Assembly (NCBI RefSeq): GCF_002024805.1
Contig: NZ_CP014337.1
Location: forward strand, 1,612,001 to 1,676,000
DNA: 64,000 nucleotides
Source: Elizabethkingia bruuniana
GTDB lineage: Bacteria > Bacteroidota > Bacteroidia > Flavobacteriales > Weeksellaceae
Direction of reading: 5' to 3'
Numbering within the stretch: the first letter of the stretch is position 1; each line of letters begins with the position of its first letter. The notes under the pieces were generated by a model that saw only the letters and a program-made list of their open reading frames with translations, ran no database searches and was not told the DNA's origin. This document shows, one piece after another, positions 8,164 to 17,078 of this stretch. The translations under genes were made by a program, and so were the position numbers.

Positions 8164-8649
8164 CTATTTGCTAATTTTTCCGATGACCAAAGCCGCTACC
8201 TGATAAGAGCTTCGTGCCGGCTTCTTCTCCCCTTCAGCAATAATCCGAATCGGACCTTTTGCTTCCGGTAAAGGCTTTCCATCTACTTTATCAGCAATAA
8301 TTATATTTTTATCAGCTATAGAAGGGTCCAATTCCGCAAGAGAAAATAATACCTGATAGCCATCTGTACATTTTACAAGTAAGTATTTTGAAAGATTCTC
8401 ACCATGCAATTCCTTGCCGGAAGGTACTCCTGCTTTTAATAGAATGTCCTGCAAAGCAACTCCCGAATAAATATGGGTATTGCCATCTTTGTCTTTTAAA
8501 GAAGCATTTTTATGCGGCATGCTTGATAAATCGGATAATGAAAGTTCCAGCGGATGTAAAACATCACCATTCACTTTGAGTTTAAAATCCGATTGGCTGA
8601 ATGCCCAACTGAAAACAAGCAGAAATATTAAAAGCTGTATTTTATTCAT
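8164..8649 (-). CDS. Secreted sulfite-oxidase-fold (molybdopterin-binding domain) protein
   Basis: The start was placed at ATG 8649 rather than 8694, because MNKIQLLIFLLVFSWAFSQS then forms a clean signal peptide; this gives 161 aa. The mature protein resembles the oxidoreductase molybdopterin-binding (SUOX/YedY) fold: LKVNGDVLHPLELSLSDL, then GVALQDILLKAGVP, VKCTDGYQVLFSLAEL and GPIRIIAEGEKKPARS. A Cys lies in VKCTDGY, near where the family has its Mo ligand. It follows the FdhF-type gene by 25 nt, so it may be a periplasmic partner or a small molybdoenzyme. Confidence 0.78.
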   Translation of the reverse strand: MNKIQLLIFLLVFSWAFSQSDFKLKVNGDVLHPLELSLSDLSSMPHKNASLKDKDGNTHIYSGVALQDILLKAGVPSGKELHGENLSKYLLVKCTDGYQVLFSLAELDPSIADKNIIIADKVDGKPLPEAKGPIRIIAEGEKKPARSSYQVAALVIGKISK

Positions 8650-8674
8650 ATATAAATAGATTGTAATAGAGAAT

Positions 8675-11068
8675 TTAAGGCCTTTGAATTGCACCCCGAT
8701 AAAGCATTTCGTCTACCTTTTTATAAACTTCGGGGTCATGTTTTTTTATTTTAATCTTCACATATTTGGAAGCCGGCATATTGCTTTCCTTAACCACATT
8801 ATTTACCGACACCAATACATTGGTTTCCGGGAAATAGGTTACGGTATTTTTCTCCGGAATTTTATAAGAAACAATAATGAATAAAGGTGCTACCCTTTCG
8901 ATATTATCATCATAATTGTATAAGTCGACTTTGTCTCCAGCTTTTAATCCGGCTTTGTCAATATCTTTTTGATTCATAAAAATAACCCGGCGTTCATTTT
9001 TAATCCCCCTGTAACGGTCATCCAATCCGTAGATGGTTGTATTAAACTGATCATGGGTTCTGGTAGTAGCCATCATGTATTCATCAGCAGCAAGTGTGTT
9101 ATCAGGAATCTCTGTTAATGTAAATGGAGCACGCCCACCTAGCTCTTTAGAGAAATATTGTTCATCCCGTGCAGCATTTGGCAGGTAAAAACCTCCTTTT
9201 TGACGAACGCGGATATTATAATCTTCAAAACCAGGTATGCATTGTTCTATATCATCACGAACAGCATCATAACTATCATGATAACGCTGCCAGTTGACAA
9301 CTGCCTTTTCACCTAAAGTAGCCATTGCCATACGACAGACTATCTGAGTTTCATTTACCAGATTATCGGAAACAGCATCCAGCATTCCTTTAGAATCCTG
9401 AACAACACCCATAGAATTTTCAGTTGATACAATTTGTATTTCTCCGTTTACAATATCTTTATCACTTCGTCCGTAGGTTGGTAAAATCAGTGCTTCTTTA
9501 CCATGAACCAAATGCCCTCTGTTTAGTTTCGTAGAAACACATACCAACAAATTTAGCTTTCTTAGTGCATGAGCTGTATAAGTGGTATCTGGTGTTGCGG
9601 AGAGAAAGTTACCCCCCATGCAAAACATCACTTTTATCTTTTCTTCATGGATGGCTTTTATTGCCCGAACAACATCGTAACCATGTTTCCTTGGTACCTT
9701 GAAACCAAAGAAATTCTCAAGACGGTCAAGCTGTTCGTCGGTAGGTTTCTCATCAATCATCATCGTTCTGTTCCCCTGAACATTACTGTGTCCACGAACC
9801 GGACAAAGTCCGCCTCCCTGTATTCCGATACTTCCTTTAAGCAATATAATATTCAGAATTTCACGTAGCATATCTACACCATTTGGCTGTTGGGTAAGCC
9901 CCATTCCCCAGCTGATGATAATCCGCTTTTTAAAAGCAATCATTTCAGCAGCCTGGCATAATGCTTCTTTAGAAACTCCTGAAAGTTCGGCTAACTCTTC
10001 AAGTTTATAATGATCAAACTGTTTTAAGAATTCTTCATAACCTGTGGTTTTCTCTTCTATAAACTGATTATCGAAAACCTTACCCGGATTATTCTTCTCA
10101 AATTCGATTAGTAAAAGTTCAAGCGCTTTCAGAAGAGCCATATCGCCATTTATCTTTACAGGCAGATATAAATCAGCCAGCTGAACACCTCCGGTAATAA
10201 TTTCTTTAACGCTTTGCGGATTGATAAATCCCATTAACCCTGCTTCCGGTAACGGATTTACCGCTATAATTTTAGCACCGTTCTTTTTCGCTTTTGCCAG
10301 AGCACTCATCATCCTTGGTGCATTAGTTCCCGGATTCTGACCTATAATGACAATAACTTCGGAATCATGAAAGTCTTCTAAAGTTACTGTTCCTTTGCCA
10401 ATTCCTATAGTAGGCCGTAATGCAGATCCTGATGTTTCATGACACATATTGGAACAGTCCGGCATGTTATTGGTTCCAAACTCCTTTGCAAACAATTGGT
10501 ATACAAATGAAGCTTCATTACTGGTTCTTCCGGAAGTATAAAAAGCGGCTTCATCCGGAGACTCTAACGCGTTGAGATGTTCCGCAATTTTTTTGAAAGC
10601 GTGATCCCAGCTAATTGGCTCGTAATGTGTACCGCCTTCTGGTAAATACACAGGGTCGGTAAGCCTTCCCATTTTACCAATCTGATAATCGTCTAATTTA
10701 GCAAGATCTGACAGTGAATTTTGCTTAAAAAATTCCGGAGTAACCGTTTTCGTTGTAGCTTCTTCGGCTAAAGCCTTTGCGCCATTTTCACAATATTCAC
10801 CAAGAGCTGAACGTTCATCATCCGGATCAGGCCATGCTCAGCTCGGACAGTCGAATCCGCCCATCTGATTCATTTTGAACAATGCCCTCATTCCGCGGAC
10901 GGGAGTTTTTTCTTCAAACAAATCACTAAATGCAGCCATTACAGCAGGCACACCTGCAGCTTTATTTTCTACATGGGTAAGCTTAAGGTCAAGTAAAGTA
11001 AAAGGATTCTCGGCACTAGGCTCATTGTGAATCTCTTCTTCAATTTTGTTTTTATCAATTCCTTCCAT
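8675..11068 (-). CDS. FdhF/YdeP-type molybdopterin oxidoreductase, interrupted by an in-frame TGA (candidate selenocysteine)
   Basis: Reading from ATG 11068, the frame meets TGA at 10840-10838 (codon 77) and continues open in the same frame to 8675; with readthrough it gives 797 residues. The motifs match the YdeP-like bis-MGD oxidoreductase family: AWPDP after the TGA, CENGAKALAEEAT, FYTSGRTSNEASFVYQLFA, PDCSNMCHETSG (probable Mo-ligand Cys), GQNPGTNAPRM, CPVRGHSNVQGNRTM, MATTRTHDQFNTTIYG. Relatives read FDCPGCAWPDP where this reads FDCPS-TGA-AWPDP, so the stop replaces an expected Cys, probably a [4Fe-4S] ligand. Only this one lesion exists. Arms 10844-10838 and 10810-10804 can pair around the TGA. 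Selenocysteine, a recent nonsense mutation and a base-call error all remain possible. Confidence 0.8.
10804..10844 (-). promoter_or_regulatory. SECIS-like hairpin spanning the in-frame TGA
   Basis: On the mRNA, GAGCUGA (including the UGA itself) pairs perfectly with UCAGCUC 27 nt downstream. The hairpin therefore spans about 37 nt from the UGA, similar to the bacterial SECIS position. The upper part of the loop forms only weak additional pairs (CAU/AUG), and no clear GGUCU-type apical motif is seen. Confidence 0.3.
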
Positions 11069-11089
11069 AGCCTTTTTATTTAAGGACGA

Positions 11090-11440
11090 TTAGCATTTAA
11101 TATTAGGATTCGGATAATTGTCGCTCTGATCTTCCACGGTATTGTCTATACAAACAAAGTCCTTTTCTATCAGAAGCTTTACAATCCCGGATTCTCCGTC
11201 AAAACCAACTATGTCTGTCATTACGAGCTCCTCAACCATGGCTTCCGGCATTTTCATTACGATTCTGTTTTCAACAAAATCTGCAGAAAGTTCTGTATCA
11301 TTCGTTCTTTTTACCATATAAATAAACGGACGATCTGCAAACTGAGTTAAACTGGAAACAATCCCATTTTCTCCTAGCTCGTGAACTTCTGACTGAGTAA
11401 GACGAAATCTTACTGAATTATCTTTAATTCTTATTTTCAT
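11090..11440 (-). CDS. Small conserved protein of the fdhD-fdhF operon (DUF7009-like)
   Basis: A 116-aa cytosolic protein without a signal peptide. It opens MKIRIKDNSVRFRLTQSEVHELGENG and ends in a Cys-containing tail (NPNIKC). It overlaps the 3' end of fdhD by 4 nt and precedes the oxidoreductase gene by 21 nt, so all three are probably co-translated. I believe this matches a DUF family (DUF7009) seen beside fdhD in Bacteroidetes, but that label is from memory. A role in maturation of the molybdoenzyme is inferred only from position. Confidence 0.7.
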   Translation of the reverse strand: MKIRIKDNSVRFRLTQSEVHELGENGIVSSLTQFADRPFIYMVKRTNDTELSADFVENRIVMKMPEAMVEELVMTDIVGFDGESGIVKLLIEKDFVCIDNTVEDQSDNYPNPNIKC

Positions 11441-12312
11441 AATAAGTTGTCGATTTTAAAATTACTGCCTGTATGGTAAATATTGAATCGGTTATCCCTG
11501 AGAAAACCTAATAAGGTGATATCGAATTCTTTTGCAAGATCAACAGCAAGACTGGAAGGAGCTCCTATTGCTACAACAACAGGAATCCCTGCCATTGCTG
11601 CTTTCTGAATAAGTTCAAAACTTGCCCGCCCGCTTAATACCAATATTTTATCTTTAAGGGGTAACTGTTTTGTAAACAAAGCATGACCAATAAGTTTATC
11701 CAAAGCATTATGCCTTCCTACATCCTCCCGTAAAGCCAATAAGTTTCCGTTTGAATCAAACATTCCCGACGCATGTATTCCGCCGGTAGAGCTAAAATTA
11801 CTCTGAAATGAACGAAGCTTATCTGATAACTGATACAAGATTTCCAGAGACAGATTATAATCTTCTTTATCATTGTTGTTAAAAGGGCTTACTGTTCTTA
11901 TAGATTCTATAGATCCTTTTCCACATACTCCACAACTAGAGGTTGTATAAAAATTCCGATCTGTCTTCATTAGTTGAGGGATAAAGTCATCGACCAACTC
12001 AACTATTATAATATTCTCCTGATTTCTGGAACATTCGGCTTGAGGATGTGTTACTTTTATAATTTGCTGATCGCCGGAAATAATACCTTCTGTGAACAAA
12101 AAACCTGCAGCAAGTTCTTCATCATATCCCGGTGTCCGCATAGTAACAGATATATTTTTGCTCTGTTTTTGTTCTTTGGGACCATAAGTCACTCTTATTT
12201 CCAAAGGTTCCTCCACAGCAATATCATCTGTATAAGAAAAACCCAGGTTGTCCTTAACTTTGATAATCTCTGCTTTTTTTACGGAATTGCTTTCCAGCAT
12301 ATTAGCTTTCAT
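11437..12312 (-). CDS. fdhD: Formate dehydrogenase accessory sulfurtransferase FdhD
   Basis: FdhD passes sulfur from a cysteine desulfurase to bis-MGD before its insertion into formate-dehydrogenase-type enzymes. The 291-aa sequence carries the signature CGxCG (Cys127 and Cys130 in TTSSCGVCGKGS). It also has the conserved MRTPGYDEELAAGFLFTEGI, GGIHASGMF, LREDVGRHNALDKLIG and LSGRASFELIQKAAMAGIP segments. Upstream moaE ends 50 nt before it. Downstream it overlaps the DUF7009-like gene by 4 nt. Its presence supports a real molybdo-oxidoreductase rather than a dead gene. Confidence 0.96.
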   Translation of the reverse strand: MKANMLESNSVKKAEIIKVKDNLGFSYTDDIAVEEPLEIRVTYGPKEQKQSKNISVTMRTPGYDEELAAGFLFTEGIISGDQQIIKVTHPQAECSRNQENIIIVELVDDFIPQLMKTDRNFYTTSSCGVCGKGSIESIRTVSPFNNNDKEDYNLSLEILYQLSDKLRSFQSNFSSTGGIHASGMFDSNGNLLALREDVGRHNALDKLIGHALFTKQLPLKDKILVLSGRASFELIQKAAMAGIPVVVAIGAPSSLAVDLAKEFDITLLGFLRDNRFNIYHTGSNFKIDNLL

Positions 12313-12362
12313 ATCTAAAAGAGACTTATATAGTAAATATACAAATTTTTATTCCTCAAAAA

Positions 12363-12779
12363 TCACGGATGAGCAGAAACCCACTCTTCTCCATCCTCAA
12401 AAATTTCTTTCTTCCAGATAGGCACCGTTTGTTTTATAGTATCTATAATATAACGGCAAGCATCAAAAACAGCGTCTCTGTGGCCGTCACTTACAACAAT
12501 AATTACAGCTTCTTCTCCCGGAAACAGAACTCCTGTCCGGTGATGAACTACAATATTCCGCACTGAAAACTGCAATATTGCTTTATCAGCTATTTTCCGG
12601 ATTTCTTTAATAGCCATGGACAGGTAACATTCATATTCCAGCCGAACGACAGGTTTGTCTTTGGTTTTATTGCGGACTGTTCCTATAAAGTTTGCAATAC
12701 CACCACTCCCTAAATCGTGAGCAATAGCAAGGCATTCTGTAATATCCAGTTTCTGTTCTGTTATTTTTATATCAATCAT
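12363..12779 (-). CDS. moaE: Molybdopterin synthase catalytic subunit MoaE
   Basis: MoaE with MoaD inserts the dithiolene sulfurs into cPMP. The 138-aa protein has the standard signatures: GSGGIANFIGTVRNKTKDKPVVRLEYECY, then HHRTGVLFPGEEAVIIVVSDGHRDAVFDACRYIIDTIKQTVPIWKKEIFEDG, including the active-site Lys pair in IWKKE. It lies 5 nt after moaD on the minus strand. Confidence 0.97.
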   Translation of the reverse strand: MIDIKITEQKLDITECLAIAHDLGSGGIANFIGTVRNKTKDKPVVRLEYECYLSMAIKEIRKIADKAILQFSVRNIVVHHRTGVLFPGEEAVIIVVSDGHRDAVFDACRYIIDTIKQTVPIWKKEIFEDGEEWVSAHP

Positions 12780-12784
12780 ATAGC

Positions 12785-13027
12785 CTATCCCCCGCTTACA
12801 GGTGGTATTATTGCGATTTCGTTTGTACTGATTATAACCTGATCATTTTCTGCATATTCATTGTCTACAGCGATAAAATAAGATCTTAGACGCTTTAGTT
12901 CAGGAAATTCATTTTCAAGTTTAACTTTTAGACTCTGTACTGTTGTGCCTTCTGCAAGATCAATTTCTTTTTCTGTTCCGCCCAGAATATCTTTTGCAAT
13001 TCCGAATGCTAATATTTTAAGTTTCAT
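12785..13027 (-). CDS. moaD: Molybdopterin synthase sulfur carrier subunit MoaD
   Basis: An 80-aa ubiquitin-like sulfur carrier ending in the obligatory Gly-Gly (PPVSGG), which is thiocarboxylated after activation by the MoeB-like enzyme. The beta-grasp features VKLENEFPELKRLRSYFIAVDNEYA and the DQVIISTNEIAIIPPVSGG tail are clear. It starts 1 nt after the stop of the TauE gene and precedes moaE by 5 nt. Confidence 0.96.
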   Translation of the reverse strand: MKLKILAFGIAKDILGGTEKEIDLAEGTTVQSLKVKLENEFPELKRLRSYFIAVDNEYAENDQVIISTNEIAIIPPVSGG

Positions 13028-13028
13028 T

Positions 13029-13778
13029 TTACCAGTATTTTATTAATACATTGATCCCTGCTATCAAAACAAGAATAGCTGTCATTCTCTTTATAATCAA
13101 AGGATTCCATTTTAATGACATTCTGGATCCTATTTGTCCGCCTATGAATACAGCCAGACATAAACTCAGAATTCTTATGAAATCTATTTCGGATGGTAAT
13201 TTTGTTAATTGTCCTACAATTCCGGATATGGAATTCACCAATATAAAAATACTGGATGTTGCTGCTATTTTCCGTGGTGTATCCCACTTCATAAGGTTTA
13301 ATAATGGTGAAAGAAAAATTCCGCCACCAATACCTACCAATCCGGATAAGAAACCAATACCACCACCTAAAAGGCTATTTCCGGCAACAGAAGATTTTGA
13401 TTCTTCCGAAATTGTTTCTTCACTTTTTGTTTCGGTTTTCATCCATAATAATACCGCCGCAATGATTAATGTAATCCCTAAAATCAGAAAAAATGTTTCC
13501 TGACTTATTTTTAATACAGCACCTATATAAGCCATAGGAACGCTGACTAATGTAATGGGTAGTATTTTCCGCCAATTAACCTGATTATTTTTGATATAAA
13601 TATAAACTCCGCCTGTAACAACAATTATATTACAAATTAAGGCTGTTAAGCGCATTTCCTGGTATGGCAGGCTGTACATGGCAAGGACAGCAAGATAACT
13701 GGATCCACCACCAAAGCCAACGGATGAATAAACAAAGGCAATAATTAAAAAGAATAACAGAAGCTCCCAATATCCCAT
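13029..13778 (-). CDS. TauE/SafE-family membrane exporter
   Basis: A 249-aa integral membrane protein with eight hydrophobic segments. The two halves each carry a family motif: VYSSVGFGGGSSYLAVLAMY near residue 20, and FLSGLVGIGGGIFLSPLLNL near residue 140. The family exports sulfite or organosulfonates or takes up anions. Its position as first gene of a moaD-moaE-fdhD-oxidoreductase run hints at oxyanion or sulfur-compound handling linked to a molybdoenzyme, but this is inference. Confidence 0.9.
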   Translation of the reverse strand: MGYWELLLFFLIIAFVYSSVGFGGGSSYLAVLAMYSLPYQEMRLTALICNIIVVTGGVYIYIKNNQVNWRKILPITLVSVPMAYIGAVLKISQETFFLILGITLIIAAVLLWMKTETKSEETISEESKSSVAGNSLLGGGIGFLSGLVGIGGGIFLSPLLNLMKWDTPRKIAATSSIFILVNSISGIVGQLTKLPSEIDFIRILSLCLAVFIGGQIGSRMSLKWNPLIIKRMTAILVLIAGINVLIKYW

Positions 13779-13985
13779 AGTCTTTCCGGAGTATTAATTT
13801 TACTCTTACAATAATACTGATTTTTGGTACTAACCTGATTAATTGAATGTAAAAGAATGTGTTATAATTTGTGAAAAGAATATCATGCATTGTTTATCTT
13901 ACCGAAATCGGTAAATCTATAGATTATATTGTTCTTTAACCGAGGATAAACTCTGAATGGATTCAAATACATAGATGAATTGCAC

Positions 13986-14010
13986 AAAAAAACACTCCCT
14001 TATGAAAGTG
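13986..14010 (-). terminator. Rho-independent terminator of the 14035-14931 gene
   Basis: On the minus strand, CACTTTC-ATAA-GGGAGTG forms a 7-bp stem (with two G-U pairs) and is followed by seven T. It lies 25 nt after the stop codon. Confidence 0.8.
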
Positions 14011-14034
14011 CTTTATGCTTCTGCGAAATATATT

Positions 14035-14931
14035 TTAAATTACTTTTTCTTCTGAGATATCTCCGGTTATCAGGTCTATTGTCTTGAATGTATGAAGTAA
14101 AATTCTATTTTCAAAATAATTCGTTGCGAATCTTCCGCGATACTGATACCCCTCAATTTGGTTTACAATTTCCCCATTCTTAGATTCAATTACAAAATCA
14201 GTTCCCCAGTCATTTGCTTTTACATCCTGTGCTTCCACTGCAATAAAAATATTATTATCAGTTATGTATATGTCTGAGGAATTAATACGTCCTATATCAT
14301 TAAAATCTTTATTCCACTTAATTTTATAATTTCTGTCAAAACAATACAAAATATTAGCTTCTGAAATAACATAAATAAGAGATGAATCAATAGAATACTT
14401 AATTCTGCAAATCTTTTCTCTGATTCCAAATTTTTGAATTCCTGCTTTACCTGTTGTAAAGTCAAATGTATAGCAAGTATCTTTTGCCTTTTCACAAGGC
14501 ATTATAAAACTATTATGTTCCGAATCCAAATCTCCCTTGTAGAGTCTCAATTCTTTAGGAAGTTCAGCAATTATTTCATTTTTAAATATATCAAGACAGA
14601 AGGTTTTCATTTTATGTGCAGTAACCAATAGTTTGCTTCCTGCCACGTCAAATGCTGTATCAAGAACAAAATATTTATGAGTATCAAGTAATACATTCTG
14701 ACTATTACGATCCATTACTATCAGATCTGTTTTAGAATACTTTGTTTTTGTTGACGGGTAATTTGTGATTGCAATTTTATTCCCATCAGGTGAAACACTT
14801 TCGGGTTTCCACTCCGAATATGCTTTTAAATAGATTCTTTCCTGGGCATTAAAATCAAAAAGAAAGAGACCTTCTTCATTATGTGTATTTTTTTTAAAAA
14901 GTCCAATTCCGGCATTTCTATTTAATATCAT
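14035..14931 (-). CDS. Hypothetical cytosolic beta-propeller-like protein
   Basis: A 298-aa protein without signal peptide. It has repeated blade-like strands ending in short aromatic/hydrophobic runs: GLFLFDFNAQERIYL, SVSPDGNKIAITN, DLIVMDRNSQNVLLDT, KLLVTAHKMKTFCLDI, and later ILYCFDRNYKIKW and IFIAVEAQDV. SVSPDGNKIA is typical of WD40/YVTN-type propellers. No enzymatic motif is visible. It is monocistronic with its own terminator, and the ~310 bp beyond its start (14932-15242) hold nothing I recognise. Confidence 0.7.
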   Translation of the reverse strand: MILNRNAGIGLFKKNTHNEEGLFLFDFNAQERIYLKAYSEWKPESVSPDGNKIAITNYPSTKTKYSKTDLIVMDRNSQNVLLDTHKYFVLDTAFDVAGSKLLVTAHKMKTFCLDIFKNEIIAELPKELRLYKGDLDSEHNSFIMPCEKAKDTCYTFDFTTGKAGIQKFGIREKICRIKYSIDSSLIYVISEANILYCFDRNYKIKWNKDFNDIGRINSSDIYITDNNIFIAVEAQDVKANDWGTDFVIESKNGEIVNQIEGYQYRGRFATNYFENRILLHTFKTIDLITGDISEEKVI

Positions 14932-15242
14932 TTTTTATTTGTATGGAGGAGAGTTATAAGAGTTATTCAAATATAAATATATTTACAGATACTTAAAAGC
15001 TCATTTATATAATACTATATCAATAACATATACAATTTATTTAAGAATCTGATTTTGTTATATTGTAAAATTGTACCAGCGACGATAAACATCTTGACAA
15101 ACAAAAATTCCAGCTAATAAGGTCATCAACAAACAATAGTTTATTATAAATTCTAAGTATATCAAAACCATTAAAATAGACTATTTCAAACCTTTTGACG
15201 AAAAGAGCATTAAAATATAGTATAACTTTTTTCCTTCTTTAA

Positions 15243-16271
15243 TTATACTCTTGTAATATATTTAATAGCTTCCTGAATATTTTTATCCAATAATAAGTTT
15301 TCGAAATTATCTTCCTTTAAAATTACAATATCCGGGGAGATAGTTTTATAATAATTCCCGTTCCTATCGCAGTCATAAGATGTTGTTAAAGCCATATAGC
15401 TGCCAAAAGGCAATGAAGATTTTATATTTCCTGTAGTCGCACCAAAAGTTTCTTGTCCTATAAAGATAGTATTCGCTCTCCCTTTAAATGACAATGCAAC
15501 AATTTCTCCTGAACTTCCGGTTGCAGCACTTGTTATGACAGCAACTTTTGCCTGATCTAATAGTTGACCATGGGGGGTTATGTAAGATACTTTCTTGGAA
15601 TTGTTGTAATATACTCCTTTATCTAATTTTATTTTATTGATTTGTTTTTTGTCTATATTTAGAGAGCCATTGATATCATTATTTCCTAAAAAATCATATA
15701 AAGCAAGTAACATTGGCCAAGAGTTTCCGCCTGTATTAAACCTCAAATCGATAATCCAACCTTTTAAATTATTTTTGGATTTTAAATCTGCTATTTCATC
15801 ATAGAGCGGTTGTGCAATTCTATGGACATTTTTCTCACTAATATCTGAAAAGATAATTTTTGGAATCAGTATATAGCCAAATTCATTATTAATTATTTTT
15901 GTTTTAAAACTCGGTTTTGACGCATATGCTTTTTCCCATTCATCACTTAGTTTTTCATTTATCGATTTTATACTTGAACTATAAACCTTGTCTTTATAAT
16001 AAATGTTACAATGCGTGGCACCAATTTTGTTAAATAATGGTTCAATCTCACTTAAAGAAGAATTGAAATTATCATATTTAGACAGATTTTGATTCGTTTC
16101 AGTAATAACTCCTTTCCAGTTTACATCGTTTTTATATAAATAACTTGTCTTTAAATTTTTAAATAATTGATTGTAGAATGTATCGATACTATCTTTAGAT
16201 GATAATTTATTTTGAGCATAAAATTGAACACATAAGTTTAAAAGGAGAATTAATATAAATGTCTTTTTCAT
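15243..16271 (-). CDS. Secreted S41-family (C-terminal processing) peptidase
   Basis: A 342-aa protein with a signal peptide (MKKTFILILLLNLCVQFYAQ). The S41 core is present: GWIIDLRFNTGGNSWPMLLAL, then VAVITSAATGSSGEIVALSFKGR with the nucleophile Ser in GSSGE, and FGATTGN. The C-terminal SPDIVILKEDN tail is also family-typical. It is shorter than tail-specific proteases and has no obvious PDZ domain, as in many Bacteroidetes S41 hydrolases. It is probably a periplasmic or surface protein. A separate, unrelated S41 gene lies at 17079. Confidence 0.9.
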   Translation of the reverse strand: MKKTFILILLLNLCVQFYAQNKLSSKDSIDTFYNQLFKNLKTSYLYKNDVNWKGVITETNQNLSKYDNFNSSLSEIEPLFNKIGATHCNIYYKDKVYSSSIKSINEKLSDEWEKAYASKPSFKTKIINNEFGYILIPKIIFSDISEKNVHRIAQPLYDEIADLKSKNNLKGWIIDLRFNTGGNSWPMLLALYDFLGNNDINGSLNIDKKQINKIKLDKGVYYNNSKKVSYITPHGQLLDQAKVAVITSAATGSSGEIVALSFKGRANTIFIGQETFGATTGNIKSSLPFGSYMALTTSYDCDRNGNYYKTISPDIVILKEDNFENLLLDKNIQEAIKYITRV

Positions 16272-16461
16272 TTTTTAGAATCTGTTATTTAGTGATTATA
16301 GTTAATTACCAAAAATAATTAATTTATCTATTCACTAAATATCTTTAATAATTAAAAATAAAAGATTCAAGTTAAAAATTGTTTAATTACAGGATATATG
16401 GGACATTCTAAATTTAAAAACAATATTATATTATTATTTTAGCACTCACTATCACACTAAT

Positions 16462-16971
16462 ATGAAAAAAAAGCTACTTTACATTATACTTTTTCTTTTC
16501 GGGGTATTTTGCTATTCCCAAAATTATATAAAACCAGTTATAGGGTATTTCCATGCAACAGATATACTATCCAACAGAGTACAAAAGAAAGTTGATAAAC
16601 TATCCAAATGCCCAGAGAGTAAAGATAAAAATATAGAAATACTATGCTGCGGAGCAAAAAGAGATGTCTATTTTAAAGAAGGAGGAGCTTATCTGTTTCG
16701 ATTATTACTGAGCCAATATTTACGGTTTCCTGACAATATCAATTTTGGCGAAAATACTTTTACATTTATAATAAAGAAAAATGGCAGAATCGGATCATTT
16801 GAAATGATTAAAGAATCTGATAAAAGAGTTGGCAAAATATTGAAAAATACATTAAGAAAGGATACCTTTCAAAACTGGTCACCCGCCTCCTACTATGGTA
16901 TGAAAGTAAGCTCCAAAGCCACAATGTCAATTTATATTGATACTAATTACTTGAAATATAATGTTCAATAA
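16462..16971 (+). CDS. Secreted protein with TonB-C-like domain
   Basis: A 169-aa protein with a signal peptide (MKKKLLYIILFLFGVFCYSQ). The C-terminal ~70 residues, NTFTFIIKKNGRIGSF...KILKNTLRKDTFQNWSPASYYGMKVSSKATMSIYI, follow the beta-alpha-beta pattern of the TonB C-terminal domain. In Bacteroidetes this module occurs in stand-alone secreted proteins. Two Cys pairs (KCPESKD and LCC) lie in the N-terminal part. It stands alone between two minus-strand genes. Function unknown. Confidence 0.7.
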   Translation: MKKKLLYIILFLFGVFCYSQNYIKPVIGYFHATDILSNRVQKKVDKLSKCPESKDKNIEILCCGAKRDVYFKEGGAYLFRLLLSQYLRFPDNINFGENTFTFIIKKNGRIGSFEMIKESDKRVGKILKNTLRKDTFQNWSPASYYGMKVSSKATMSIYIDTNYLKYNVQ

Positions 16972-17078
16972 ACTGAATTAGAGTTACATTAAATATAATT
17001 TTTCGTAAACATTAAGTATGAATATCTATTGCTGAATTTATATTTCAGCCTTTAATTATTTGGCTTGGATTTCCCGGA

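Noticed and set aside
10838-11068. A separate 76-aa gene upstream of a 665-aa oxidoreductase
   Set aside because: Both are in the same frame and together match one full-length YdeP-like protein. The conserved AWPDP...CENGAK segment lies between them, so they are one gene with an internal TGA.
13024-13287. Minus-strand 87-aa ORF in another frame within the TauE gene
   Set aside because: The TauE frame carries both conserved motifs; this one has no recognisable features.
13630-13890. Minus-strand ORF overlapping the TauE gene start
   Set aside because: It overlaps the conserved VGFGGGSS region in another frame and resembles no protein.
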